Positions 53,951 to 62,459 of a stretch of DNA of 64,000 nucleotides are shown one piece after another (position 1 is the first letter of the stretch; every line of letters starts with the position of its first letter). The notes under the pieces were generated by a model. It was given only the letters and a program-made list of their open reading frames with translations, was not told the origin of the DNA and did no database searches. The stretch covers positions 1 to 64,000 of the forward strand of contig JAFQEC010000013.1 of the NCBI GenBank assembly GCA_017415805.1, written 5' to 3'. The position numbers were made by a program, and so were the translations under genes. Source of the DNA: Clostridia bacterium. Its GTDB lineage: Bacteria; Bacillota; Clostridia; Oscillospirales; CAG-272.

Positions 53951-54440
53951 ATGTATTTATCATGGTGCGAAGGCTTGTATACAGCGCCGCATGCGCGGCC
54001 CCGTCCTTTGCTGTAAAATAAACAGCCATGCTGTCCACCACGTAATAGATCCGTGTCTCGCTGACCCAGATCTGCGCGGTCTCGCCGTCCGCGGCACGCA
54101 CGAGCAGCCGCAGATCCCAAGCACCTGCCACCGCCCTTTCACGACCCGCGTAGGAAACGCCCGATCCGTACAGACCGCGAAGCCGCGTGACAAGCTCCTC
54201 GCGTGCCTGACCCTCAATTGCGATCTCCTTGCCGTCGCGGCCAAGCAGATCGCCCGTGTCAAAAAGCGGATCGGAAAGCGTGATATAAACAGGCTCGGGG
54301 CGCAGCATACGCTCGATGCGAGCATTCATTTCACTTTTATAGCGGATGCGGGGCACAAGCACCGCAAGCACAACGATCAGTGCCGCAAGCAACAGGATAC
54401 CGACCCCCACCAAAATCACGGTGCGGTTTTCTTTTCTCAT
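53949..54440 (-). CDS. Small membrane-anchored protein of unknown function
   Basis: Not recognised. The 163-residue product has one N-terminal transmembrane helix (about 8-31) and then an extracytoplasmic domain of about 125 residues rich in short strands (PVYITLSDPLFDTGDLLGRD, WDLRLLVRAADG, AQIWVSETRIYYVVDSMAVY start). No catalytic motif is visible. ATG 54440 follows GTGGGGGATG at suitable spacing; an ATG 6 nt upstream lies too close to it. It lies 54 nt downstream of spoVAF but has its own sigma-A-like promoter, so it need not be a spore gene. Confidence 0.7.
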   Translation of the reverse strand: MRKENRTVILVGVGILLLAALIVVLAVLVPRIRYKSEMNARIERMLRPEPVYITLSDPLFDTGDLLGRDGKEIAIEGQAREELVTRLRGLYGSGVSYAGRERAVAGAWDLRLLVRAADGETAQIWVSETRIYYVVDSMAVYFTAKDGAAHAALYTSLRTMINT

Positions 54441-54464
54441 GTACATCCCCCACTTTCCGAATTG

Positions 54465-54493
54465 AGTATAGCAGAAGCGGGGGGAAAAGTCAA
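54465..54493 (-). promoter_or_regulatory. Sigma-A-like promoter of the small membrane-anchored protein
   Basis: Minus strand TTGACT (54488-54493), 17 nt, TATACT (54465-54470), starting right at the end of spoVAF. Confidence 0.75.
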
Positions 54494-54494
54494 G

Positions 54495-55898
54495 TCAAGA
54501 GCGCTTTTTGCGCCGCACGAGAAGCGAGAGAAGCGCCTTGCCCGAAAACGGAACAAGAGGATAGAGATAGCTGTGGCCGCCGTTCACGGTGCGATTGGAG
54601 ACGATCAACAAAAAGATGATCGCCACGCCCGCGATAAAGCCCCACAGGTTAAAAAATGCGATCAGCGTGAGCAGCAGGATGCGCATAAACTTGAGTGCAT
54701 ACCCCAGCTCAAAGCTGGTTTGCGTGAAGTTTGCGATAGCAACGAACGCCATATACAGGATCACCTCGGGGATCAGCCAGCCCACGCTCACAGCAAAGTC
54801 ACCAAGGATCAGGCCTCCGACCACCGAAAGCGAGTTGGCCAGCATATCGGGGGTGTTCATGGACGCCATGCGCAAGCCGTCGATCACAAATTCGGTGAGC
54901 AGGAGCTGCAAGAAGATCGGCAAACGCCCACGCTCGGCGGGCAATACAAAGGAAAGCCATTCGGGCACCAGCCACGGATTTGTGACGCCCAGAAACCAAA
55001 GCGGCGTCAAAAACAGCGTCAGCCAGAAGACTGCGTGGCGCACCAGGCGCAGATAGGTGCCCGTGAGAGGGGCGAGATAAAAATCGTTGCTCTCCTGCAG
55101 AAAATCGAAGATCGAGGTCGGCAGGATCATGGCCGAGGGTGAATTGTCCAGCAGCACGATCACGCTTCCCTCCAGCAGATGGGCCGCAGTCACGTCGGGG
55201 CGCTCGGTATAACGGATCTTCGGGAACGGATTGTACCATCGCGTGTGGATCAGCGATTCTGCCAGTGACTCGTGCCCCATGGTAAGCGCCTCGGCATCCA
55301 CAGACTTGAGCCGATCGGTAATATGCCGCACCAGCTTGGGATCGGCTCTTCCCTGCATAAAGCAAACCACCACGTCGCTCTTTGATGCGCTTCCCACCGT
55401 GAGATAGCGCATGGTCAAGGCGGTGTCGCGGATGCGGCGGCGGATGAGCGCGGTGTTAAAGATCAGCGTCTCCACAAAGCCGTCACGTGCGCCGCGCATC
55501 ACGCGGTCGTTCTCGGGCTCTGCAGTGGAGCGCGCGGGATAGGTCCGTGCATCAATGATCAAGCCCTTTGCGCCAAAGCTCGAGCCCAGCATCAAGGTGG
55601 CCCCCGAGAGCACCATCTGGATCATCTGTGCCTCGTTTTCGCTGACGTCGCACTCCACGTAGGGCATGTTTTCACGCAAAAAGGCATCGGCGCTCTGAGG
55701 CATTTTTTTGAGCGAGAGCAAATAGATGAGCAGCTTTTGCATTGAGCCGTCCTTGAGAAGGCCGTCAATATAGAAAAGCGTGATCTCGCCGTCGCCGATC
55801 CTGAGCACCTTCTTGATGATATCGAAATTTTCCTTTACCTGCAGCACCTGTTCAAAATACTGTACGTTTTCCTGATAATTTTCGCTGATCGGGGTCAT
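54495..55898 (-). CDS. spoVAF: SpoVAF/GerA-family spore germination membrane protein
   Basis: A-subunit-type germinant receptor protein of the spore inner membrane. The 467-residue product has a soluble N-terminal half (about 1-280) and four to five transmembrane helices in the C-terminal half. The segment ERPDVTAAHLLEGSVIVLLD followed by SPSAMILPTSIFDF is characteristic of SpoVAF rather than GerAA. No GerB or GerC partner and no spoVA genes are adjacent, so it is an orphan copy. ATG 55898 follows GGGAGGAG; the longer reading crosses the pfk terminator. A sigma-G-like promoter lies upstream, which fits forespore expression. Confidence 0.92.
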   Translation of the reverse strand: MTPISENYQENVQYFEQVLQVKENFDIIKKVLRIGDGEITLFYIDGLLKDGSMQKLLIYLLSLKKMPQSADAFLRENMPYVECDVSENEAQMIQMVLSGATLMLGSSFGAKGLIIDARTYPARSTAEPENDRVMRGARDGFVETLIFNTALIRRRIRDTALTMRYLTVGSASKSDVVVCFMQGRADPKLVRHITDRLKSVDAEALTMGHESLAESLIHTRWYNPFPKIRYTERPDVTAAHLLEGSVIVLLDNSPSAMILPTSIFDFLQESNDFYLAPLTGTYLRLVRHAVFWLTLFLTPLWFLGVTNPWLVPEWLSFVLPAERGRLPIFLQLLLTEFVIDGLRMASMNTPDMLANSLSVVGGLILGDFAVSVGWLIPEVILYMAFVAIANFTQTSFELGYALKFMRILLLTLIAFFNLWGFIAGVAIIFLLIVSNRTVNGGHSYLYPLVPFSGKALLSLLVRRKKRS

Positions 55899-55925
55899 CG
55901 TGATCTCCTCCCGTTTTGGTGCAAA

Positions 55926-55956
55926 CAGTTTGCCCCGAACCCCAAAAAAGTATACA
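55926..55956 (-). promoter_or_regulatory. Candidate sigma-G promoter of spoVAF
   Basis: Minus strand TGTATA (55951-55956), 18 nt, CAAACTG (55926-55932), compared with the Bacillus sigma-G pattern TGAATA-N17/18-CATACTA. No sigma-A pair is seen at this place. Confidence 0.45.
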
Positions 55957-55983
55957 AAAGGCCGCACACATGTGCGGCCTTTT
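55956..55983 (-). terminator. Terminator of the phosphofructokinase gene
   Basis: AAAAGGCCGCACA and complement (13-bp stem, 2-nt apex) after the stop codon; on the minus strand GTATAC then six T follow. Confidence 0.8.
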
Positions 55984-55986
55984 GCC

Positions 55987-57243
55987 TTATTCGATGATCA
56001 AAAAATCGGGAATGCCGTTGGTATAGGTCGGCGTTTCCTCACCCTCAATCAGGGGCAGCAGATAGCGCGCGCAGGCATCGGTGATGTGGTTGCCGCGCTC
56101 GTTGATAAATTCGGCGGGCACGGACTTGATCTGATTCGCGATCTTGGACACATCGCTATGCTCCACATGATAGGCGTACGGGCTGTCCGAATCGCGCACA
56201 ATGACCATCATCTCGCGCGTAACGCCCTCGCAAGCGGCCTTGACCGCGGCGCGTCCAACGCTCACGGATTCGGCAAGATCGATGGCAGAGGCGATGTGCG
56301 CGCCACAGCGCTGAGAGATGCTCAGCTCGACTGAGCGCACCTTGCATCCGATCTCCTGCTTTACAGCGAGCTCCAGCGCCTTGCCCGTACCCGAGAGCTT
56401 CTTGTGGCCGAACGCATCGGTCGAGTCGATACCAAAGCCCTCACACACGTAGGTTCCATCCGCAAAACGGATGCCCTCCGATACCGCGACCACCACATTC
56501 GGGTGCTTCGCGAGCGCCGCGCGCACGTCCGCAAAAAACTCGTCACGGTCGAAATTGCGCTCAGGCAGATAGATCAGATCGGGCACGATCCCATTGACCA
56601 CGCGGCTGATGCCTGCGGCGGCGGTAAGCCAGCCCGCATCGCGCCCCATGATCTCCACAATGGTGACCGCAGGGGAGGCATAGACTGCACAGTCGCGTAT
56701 GATCTCCTGCATGGTGACCGCGATATACTTGGCCGCCGAGCCAAACCCGGGGGTGTGATCGGTCACGACCAGGTCGTTGTCAATGGTTTTCGGAACACCC
56801 ATGATGCACATTTCATAGTCGTGGTCCTTGGTGTAGGCCGAAAGCTTTGCCACAGTGTCCATCGAGTCGTTGCCGCCAATGTAGAAGAAATAGCGGATAT
56901 CGTATTTCCGAAAGGTCGCAAGCAGCTGCTCGTAAACGGCATCGTTCTCTCCGAGCTTCGGGAGCTTCTTGCGGCAAGAGCCCAGTGCCGCTGCGGGCGT
57001 GTGCTCAAGGACCTTGATCTTGGCGTCATCCGCGAACAGCTCGGTCAGGTTCACAAGGCGCTCCTGCAGCAGTCCCTCCACGCCGTGCCTCATGCCGTAC
57101 AGCGTGCGAATGGCACCGTTGCCCACATCCTCCTTCACACCGCGGATCACACCCGCAAGCGTGGCATTGATCGCAGCGGTAGGACCGCCCGACTGGCCGA
57201 CAATGGCATTTCCAACAAGTCTTTTCGTCTTATTATTTTCCAT
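55987..57243 (-). CDS. 6-phosphofructokinase, probably PPi-dependent
   Basis: Phosphorylates fructose 6-phosphate in glycolysis. The 418-residue product belongs to the long PFK group: VGQSGGPTAAINATLAG near residue 14, GMRHGVEGLL, LGSCRKKLP, YIGGNDSMDT, GVPKTIDNDLVVTDHTPGFG and EIMGRDAGWL. The lysine in PKTIDND, where ATP enzymes have GTIDND, points to pyrophosphate as phosphoryl donor; the GGDD motif of many PPi enzymes reads GGND here. PPi use would make the step reversible. ATG 57243 follows GGAGG; it has a consensus promoter and is monocistronic. Confidence 0.9.
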   Translation of the reverse strand: MENNKTKRLVGNAIVGQSGGPTAAINATLAGVIRGVKEDVGNGAIRTLYGMRHGVEGLLQERLVNLTELFADDAKIKVLEHTPAAALGSCRKKLPKLGENDAVYEQLLATFRKYDIRYFFYIGGNDSMDTVAKLSAYTKDHDYEMCIMGVPKTIDNDLVVTDHTPGFGSAAKYIAVTMQEIIRDCAVYASPAVTIVEIMGRDAGWLTAAAGISRVVNGIVPDLIYLPERNFDRDEFFADVRAALAKHPNVVVAVSEGIRFADGTYVCEGFGIDSTDAFGHKKLSGTGKALELAVKQEIGCKVRSVELSISQRCGAHIASAIDLAESVSVGRAAVKAACEGVTREMMVIVRDSDSPYAYHVEHSDVSKIANQIKSVPAEFINERGNHITDACARYLLPLIEGEETPTYTNGIPDFLIIE

Positions 57244-57272
57244 ATTTAGCCTCCACTGGATTTTACAATACC

Positions 57273-57301
57273 AGTATACCAAATTTTGCGCACCGTGTCA
57301 A
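57273..57301 (-). promoter_or_regulatory. Sigma-A promoter of the phosphofructokinase gene
   Basis: Minus strand TTGACA (57296-57301), 17 nt, TATACT (57273-57278). Confidence 0.87.
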
Positions 57302-57394
57302 GGACAAGCCTCGGCCTTCCCATTGTTTTCTCTTTATTTTTCGCGCATTTCGGACAGGCGCACGGGCATATGCTCTCGTGGAGGTGATTTCAAA

Positions 57395-58072
57395 ATGTTT
57401 TCTCTGCTCATTTCGCTTCTGCTGAGCACCGCACATCTGATGCTCGGCATCGGCACACCGCAAAATTTCCCCCCTCCGTTGGATGCCGACGAGGAGCGCA
57501 CCTGCTTTTTTGCCAAGCGCAACGGTGATGCCGTGGCGCGCGAGAAGCTGATCGTACACAATCTTCGTCTGGTCTCTCATATCGTGCGCAAATATTACGG
57601 CAGTGCCAAAAACCAAGAGGATCTGATCTCGATCGGTAGCATCGGGCTTGTCAAGGCGGTAGACACCTTCAACCCCGAAAACGGTGCGCGCTTCGCAACT
57701 TATGCGGCAAAGTGCATCCAAAATGAGATTTTAATGTTCTTCCGCTCTCAAAAAAAGCTTTCGGCCGAGGTCTCGATCAACGAGACCATCGATGTGGACC
57801 GCGACGGCAATCCCCTCACCTACATGGACGTGATCGCCACCGAGGATAACGTGGAGGAGGAGGTCGACCTCACGGTCAAGAGCGCGCACGTGCGCCGACT
57901 GGTGGAGACTGTTTTGGACGAGCGCGAGCGACAGATCATCACGCTGCGCTACGGCCTTGGCGGCGCGCTTCCACGCACGCAGCGCGAGGTGGCAACGCTG
58001 CTTGGCATCTCGCGCTCCTATGTCAGCCGCATTGAAAAGGGGGCACTGGACACCCTGCGCTCCTACTGTTAA
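57395..58072 (+). CDS. sigK: Sporulation sigma factor SigK (pro-sigma-K)
   Basis: Late mother-cell sigma factor that directs coat and cortex genes. The 225-residue product has region 2 (LIVHNLRLVSHIVRKYY, EDLISIGSIGLVKAVDTF, ATYAAKCIQNEILMFFR) and region 4 (LDERERQIITLRYGLGG, QREVATLLGISRSYVSRIEK). The first 20 residues are hydrophobic (MFSLLISLLLSTAHLMLGIG), like the pro-sequence removed by SpoIVFB in Bacillus. The gene is continuous, with no skin-type insertion. ATG 57395 follows GGAGGTGA; upstream in-frame codons belong to the pfk region and are not native. The promoter, expected to be sigma-E type, could not be assigned. Confidence 0.93.
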   Translation: MFSLLISLLLSTAHLMLGIGTPQNFPPPLDADEERTCFFAKRNGDAVAREKLIVHNLRLVSHIVRKYYGSAKNQEDLISIGSIGLVKAVDTFNPENGARFATYAAKCIQNEILMFFRSQKKLSAEVSINETIDVDRDGNPLTYMDVIATEDNVEEEVDLTVKSAHVRRLVETVLDERERQIITLRYGLGGALPRTQREVATLLGISRSYVSRIEKGALDTLRSYC

Positions 58073-58074
58073 AA

Positions 58075-58107
58075 ATCGCCCCGTGATCCGCCGGATCACG
58101 GGGCGAT
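58075..58107. terminator. Bidirectional terminator, sigK / GH20 gene
   Basis: ATCGCCCCGTGATCC and complement (15-bp stem, 3-nt loop), preceded by five A. Confidence 0.8.
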
Positions 58108-58121
58108 CGGCCCAAAAGCGG

Positions 58122-59984
58122 TCAGATCCTGCAAGCGGTCACGATCCTTTCCCATGTGCCTGCATGCGCGTAGGGCGCGTGCTCGGGGTTGACGCGGGAG
58201 AAAGGCAGGATCTCCTGCTCGAGCTCCTCGATGCGGTCGATCTCACCGTTCACATAGGCCGCAAGGCGGTCCTTGGCTGAGAGCAGCCGCGCGCGAAGCC
58301 CCCCGATGCGCTGCTCCTGGATCGCAAAGCCGAAGGTCTTGTTCTCACGGTACCACTGGCGGCGGAACGCCGCAAGAAAGGCATCCAGATCGGCCACGGT
58401 CAGCGGGATCTCTGCGGCGATGGCAGCAAGCGTCTTTTGGTTCCCTGCGCGATAAGCGGCGCGCAGACGGTAGGAAAGGTCACACTTGCGCGCAAGCACG
58501 CGGCACAGCGCCGCAAGATTTTCAAACAGGTAGCCGTAGCGCGGATGCGCGGCAAGCCTCTCCAGCTTCTCTGCGTTTGCGCGATATGCCGCAGGTGTCT
58601 TGTCTGGATCGAAATGCAGATCCATCAGTCCCTCCAACGGATCGTTGTAGAGCAAATATTTGCAGATCTGATACGGATAAGGGGCGGGTTCGGGCAGCTC
58701 GTTGGGTGCATCCAGCGTACGCAGCTCCTCAAAGCCAATCGCAAAGCACTCGCGTGCGCGCTCCTCGAGAAGGGCCGCATCAGGCTTGCCGCAGTAGGCG
58801 TATTCTGCGTAATAGAGCAACGAGGGCAGGATGGCAAAATGCGCACACTCCGCACCGTTATCCCCCCAAGCGGTGGCAATAATATCCTTGACGCCGTTCT
58901 CGGCGCAAACATCCAGATGCAGCTCGGTGACCGTGAGCGAATGGGCGTTATGAGGCGCGAAGCCGTACCACCGCCACGCGCCGCCCGCAAAGGCGATGGG
59001 ATTGTTGAACTTCTTGTGGAGACCCATGGTATGCACCAGGCGTTTTTTTTGATCGTATGAGGTGTAATAATCCCAGTGGATCAGCGTCAAACCCTTCGGC
59101 ACCTTTGCCACGACCTCGGGCGGGATCTCGCCCTCCTCCACATAATATTGACCGTTGAACGCCATTCGGAAGAACATATCGCTCCAGATCATAGGGGCAT
59201 AATTGTACTTGCGGCAAAGTGCCACCACGCGCTCCAGATGCTCGAGCATGATGTCAGAGGATCTACGGTAGCCGTTGCGGTCAAGATATCGCCCACGGCC
59301 GAGATTGTGCGCCTCGTCCATGCCAAGGTTGATACGGCGCGAACGGAAGCAGGTGTGAAGTGTTCCCAGCATGCGGTCGATCAGCTCATAGGTCCTCTCC
59401 TCGCCCACCAGCAAAATGGCATCAATATCCGTGCGGCTCCCATACGCCTGTGTCCAGCGCAGAGCTGCCTCAAGGTGCGCCAGTGTCTGCACACACGGAA
59501 TGACCTCAATGCCGAGCGCATCGGCATAGTCGTCGATCTCGCGCAGCTCCTTTGCCGTGTAACGGCCGCGCATATAACCGAAGTAGGGCTCGCCCTCGAT
59601 CTCATAGGTATCCTCGGTGTAGAGCATAAACGAATCGTAGCCCATAAGCGCCAGCGTACGAAGCATTTGCTTGACGGTGGGGACATTCATCACAGCATTG
59701 CGCGACATATCTGCCATTAGGCAGAGCGTGTCAAAGCCGTTGCTCTCGCAGATCTCCTTACCGTCCTTCATCAGCGTGGAGAGACGCGAGAGCGCGCGAA
59801 AGAATTCGCAACGGCGCGTGTAGGTAATGGAGACAGTCTCTCCCTCGCGGCGCACACAGGCGCGTGTGCCCTTGGTGGCGGTCAGCGGCATGCCGTCTGT
59901 GCAGATCGTTGCACCAAGCTCGGCGAGCACCTCGCGTGCGCCGAATTGCAGCTCTTGGGGCAGTCGGTCAACGGATACGTTCAT
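58122..59984 (-). CDS. GH20-like beta-N-acetylhexosaminidase (GcnA type)
   Basis: Probable exo-hexosaminidase that releases N-acetylhexosamine. The 620-residue product lacks a signal peptide, so it is likely cytoplasmic. An N-terminal alpha/beta domain (1-90) is followed by a TIM barrel (about 85-400) with MADMSRNAVMNVPTVKQML, a YTEDTYEIEGEPYFGYMRGR strand end, IPCVQTLAHLE and the catalytic-type pair in INLGMDEAHNLGRGRYL. The C-terminal 200 residues are helical. This resembles GcnA-like GH20 enzymes. No transporter or regulator for sugars is adjacent. Start is ATG with AAAGGAGAGG upstream. The exact substrate is unknown. Confidence 0.82.
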   Translation of the reverse strand: MNVSVDRLPQELQFGAREVLAELGATICTDGMPLTATKGTRACVRREGETVSITYTRRCEFFRALSRLSTLMKDGKEICESNGFDTLCLMADMSRNAVMNVPTVKQMLRTLALMGYDSFMLYTEDTYEIEGEPYFGYMRGRYTAKELREIDDYADALGIEVIPCVQTLAHLEAALRWTQAYGSRTDIDAILLVGEERTYELIDRMLGTLHTCFRSRRINLGMDEAHNLGRGRYLDRNGYRRSSDIMLEHLERVVALCRKYNYAPMIWSDMFFRMAFNGQYYVEEGEIPPEVVAKVPKGLTLIHWDYYTSYDQKKRLVHTMGLHKKFNNPIAFAGGAWRWYGFAPHNAHSLTVTELHLDVCAENGVKDIIATAWGDNGAECAHFAILPSLLYYAEYAYCGKPDAALLEERARECFAIGFEELRTLDAPNELPEPAPYPYQICKYLLYNDPLEGLMDLHFDPDKTPAAYRANAEKLERLAAHPRYGYLFENLAALCRVLARKCDLSYRLRAAYRAGNQKTLAAIAAEIPLTVADLDAFLAAFRRQWYRENKTFGFAIQEQRIGGLRARLLSAKDRLAAYVNGEIDRIEELEQEILPFSRVNPEHAPYAHAGTWERIVTACRI

Positions 59985-60031
59985 TTTTGAATACCGTCCT
60001 CTCCTTTATTTGGCTCGGTGACCCTAAGACC

Positions 60032-60060
60032 ATTATAGCAAATCAAAGCGCAAAGCGCAA
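60032..60060 (-). promoter_or_regulatory. Promoter of the GH20-like gene
   Basis: Minus strand TTGCGC (60055-60060), 17 nt, TATAAT (60032-60037). The -35 is only 4/6. Confidence 0.65.
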
Positions 60061-60091
60061 TAAATTGGTATAAATCTTTTTGGCTTACGGA

Positions 60092-60117
60092 AAAACCCCC
60101 GCGCCTGCGGGGGTTTT
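60092..60117 (-). terminator. Terminator of the DUF1385 gene
   Basis: AAAACCCCCGC and complement (11-bp stem, 4-nt loop) just after the stop codon; TTCCG follows the terminal T run of the stem. Confidence 0.85.
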
Positions 60118-60120
60118 CAC

Positions 60121-61209
60121 TTATTCATTTTCTTGCTCGGTCGCACCTGTATCGGCCTCGTCGGCAAGCATCGCTGCCCGATCCTGCTCGGGCATGACCG
60201 CTACAAAGGCCATGATGGCGCACTCGATCATATCGTCGGTGGGCTCGCGCACGGTGATGCGCTGCAGCCACTTGCCCGGCGCGGAGATGATGCGCGTGAG
60301 CACATTATCGTGCCGCCCCGCAAATTTGAGCAGCTCGTAGCCCACGCCCATGATCAGCGGGATCAAAAGCAGCTTGATCACGGTGCGGATGACGGTGTAG
60401 AGCCCGTCGTCGATGCCCTTGATGTCGGCGGGGATGAACATGCCGATCACCACACTGACCAGAAGCATCAGAATCAGGAAAGAAGTGCCGCAACGGGGGT
60501 GAAAACGGCCCTGCTTGCGCACGTTTTCCACCGTGAGGGGCAGACCGTTTTCGTAGCAGAAAATGGTCTTGTGCTCGGCACCGTGATACATAAAGGTGCG
60601 GCGAATATCCTTCATCAGCGAGACCAGTGCCATATACGCCACCACGATGAGGATCTTAAGCACCCCCTCAAAGGCCGAGCGCAGATAGCGGTTGTGCCGA
60701 AGCGCGCGGGGCAGAACGTGATCCTCCAGCAGCGAATAGAGCGTGGTGGGCAACCAGACGAACAGTCCCACAGCCAGCGCAATACCCAAAACCGTGGCAA
60801 CCACCATGATCGCGGCCATCGCACCCTTTCCAAAGGCATTTTTTGGCTCTTGCTGCGTGTTCTCGGTGGGTGCGGCGTTCTCTGCTTCGGCGGTGTCGGC
60901 CGCTTCGGTAGCGGCTTCCTCCTCTGCGGTGGGCTCCTCGGTATAGATCTCGGCCGAGCGCATCAGATACTTATAGCCCAGGACCATCGAGTCCACAAAG
61001 CCGAAGATGCCGCGCACAATGGGCCAGCGGCAAAAGCGCGGACGCTGTTTTTTAACGTTTTGCTCCTCCTCGAAGTAGATCTCTCCGTTCGGGCGGCGCA
61101 CCGCCATCGCGCTCTTCTCGGGGCCGCGCATCATGATTCCTTCCATGAGCGCCTGACCGCCGATCGAGGTCTTACGGCAGGGGGGGCAATTGATTTCTTT
61201 CTTGGACAT
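60121..61209 (-). CDS. DUF1385 (YqhQ-like) membrane protein
   Basis: Conserved membrane protein of unknown function. The 362-residue product has the family start IGGQALMEGIMMRGPEKSAM near residue 16, an acidic Ala/Glu-rich insert (about 90-122), and four to five transmembrane helices. Conserved stretches FMYHGAEHKTIFCYE and RFHPRCGTSFL, with His and Cys residues, lie near residues 205-245. Family members are usually found near peptide release factor and thymidine kinase genes; here it follows prs by 67 nt, separated by a hairpin without T run, so co-transcription is possible. Confidence 0.9.
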   Translation of the reverse strand: MSKKEINCPPCRKTSIGGQALMEGIMMRGPEKSAMAVRRPNGEIYFEEEQNVKKQRPRFCRWPIVRGIFGFVDSMVLGYKYLMRSAEIYTEEPTAEEEAATEAADTAEAENAAPTENTQQEPKNAFGKGAMAAIMVVATVLGIALAVGLFVWLPTTLYSLLEDHVLPRALRHNRYLRSAFEGVLKILIVVAYMALVSLMKDIRRTFMYHGAEHKTIFCYENGLPLTVENVRKQGRFHPRCGTSFLILMLLVSVVIGMFIPADIKGIDDGLYTVIRTVIKLLLIPLIMGVGYELLKFAGRHDNVLTRIISAPGKWLQRITVREPTDDMIECAIMAFVAVMPEQDRAAMLADEADTGATEQENE

Positions 61210-61233
61210 TTTGTGCTCCTTTTCAACGGATCA

Positions 61234-61267
61234 AGGGCTGCCGCACGCACGCGTGTCGGGCAGCCCT
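61234..61267 (-). terminator. Hairpin between prs and the DUF1385 gene
   Basis: AGGGCTGCC and GGCAGCCCT arms around a 16-nt loop. No T run follows on the minus strand, so it may be only a weak terminator or processing site. Confidence 0.45.
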
Positions 61268-61276
61268 CGTTGTCGT

Positions 61277-62425
61277 TTATTTCTTGTCGAAGTTGATCTT
61301 CATCTGGCCTCCCTGTGCCTTCTTGTGCTTGTCAAGCAGGTTGTGGATGCGCTTTGCGGGATCCAGCAGGGTGCTGATGGTATCGTCGTGATTCAGCGTG
61401 TCGATGATGTAGGCCACGTACTTGCACATATTGACCTCCACGTACCATTCCTTGGAGAGCAGCTCGGGGGTGCGGTGCACAAGGTTGGTGGTGAAGATAC
61501 GGGTAAAGACCCCGTCGGCATACGCCTTATCAAACTTCTCCAAGCCGTCGGTAAACAAACCGAAGGTGGCAAACGCGAAAATGCGCTTTGCGCCCTTCTC
61601 CTTGAGCTGGAGCGCCACGTCGATGATCGAATCACCCGAGGAGATCATGTCGTCCACGATGATCACGTCCTTGCCCGTGAGGTCACGGCCGAGATACTCG
61701 TGTGCCTCAATGGGATTGCGGCCGTTGACCACGACCGCGTAATTGCGGCGCTTGTAAAACATACCGATATCCAGCCCCATCACCGAGGAGAAGTACATGC
61801 AACGACCCATTGCTCCCTCGTCGGGAGAAATGATCATCATATCGTCCTTATCAATGGAAATGTCGGGGAAATGGCGCACCATCGTCTTGATCATCTGATA
61901 GGTGGGGCGCACGTCGTCAAAGCCGCAAAGCGGAATGGCGTTCTGCACGCGGGGATCGTGCGCGTCGAAGGTGATGATGTTCTTCACACCCATCGATTCA
62001 AGCTCCTGGAGCATCAGGGCGCAGTCCAGCGATTCCCTTCTGGAGCGCTTGTGCTGACGGCCCTCGTAAAGCATCGGCATGATGACCGAAACGCGGCGCG
62101 ATTTGCCTGCGATGGCGGCGATCACACGCTTGAGGTCGGCGTAATGATCGTCGGGGCTCATCGGCACCTGCTGACCGTACATTTTGTAGGTAACGCTGTA
62201 ATTAAACGGGTCACAGTAAATATAAACATCGTGACCGCGCATCGACTCGTGCAGCATGGCCTTTGCCTCGCCGGTGCCAAATCGGGGGCAATCCGCCGAT
62301 GCAATAAACGTACCGTCACCGCCGTGACGTCTCCATTCCTTTAGGTAATTATCGACCTGAAGCACAAACTGATCGGAGCCGGGCATACCGATGACACTGA
62401 GCTCTCCGTAAAGTGATTCCTTCAT
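61277..62425 (-). CDS. prs: Ribose-phosphate pyrophosphokinase (PRPP synthetase), long form
   Basis: Makes PRPP from ribose 5-phosphate and ATP for nucleotide, His and Trp synthesis. The 382-residue product is about 65 residues longer than the common form. It keeps the catalytic and binding motifs: YEGRQHKRSRRES flexible loop, ITFDAHDPRVQNA, and the PRPP loop DVIIVDDMISSGDSI. The extra length is in the N-terminal half and C-terminal tail, as in a second Prs group of Clostridia (from memory). ATG 62425 follows GCGGAGGATT; longer readings cross the promoter. A palindrome lies in its leader. Confidence 0.92.
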   Translation of the reverse strand: MKESLYGELSVIGMPGSDQFVLQVDNYLKEWRRHGGDGTFIASADCPRFGTGEAKAMLHESMRGHDVYIYCDPFNYSVTYKMYGQQVPMSPDDHYADLKRVIAAIAGKSRRVSVIMPMLYEGRQHKRSRRESLDCALMLQELESMGVKNIITFDAHDPRVQNAIPLCGFDDVRPTYQMIKTMVRHFPDISIDKDDMMIISPDEGAMGRCMYFSSVMGLDIGMFYKRRNYAVVVNGRNPIEAHEYLGRDLTGKDVIIVDDMISSGDSIIDVALQLKEKGAKRIFAFATFGLFTDGLEKFDKAYADGVFTRIFTTNLVHRTPELLSKEWYVEVNMCKYVAYIIDTLNHDDTISTLLDPAKRIHNLLDKHKKAQGGQMKINFDKK

Positions 62426-62459
62426 TCCAAATCCTCCGCACCCTGTTGTTTTTATGTCC

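Noticed and set aside
57302..57394. Sigma-E promoter for sigK
   Set aside because: CATATGCT at about 57367 resembles a -10 element, but no -35 at correct spacing was convincing.
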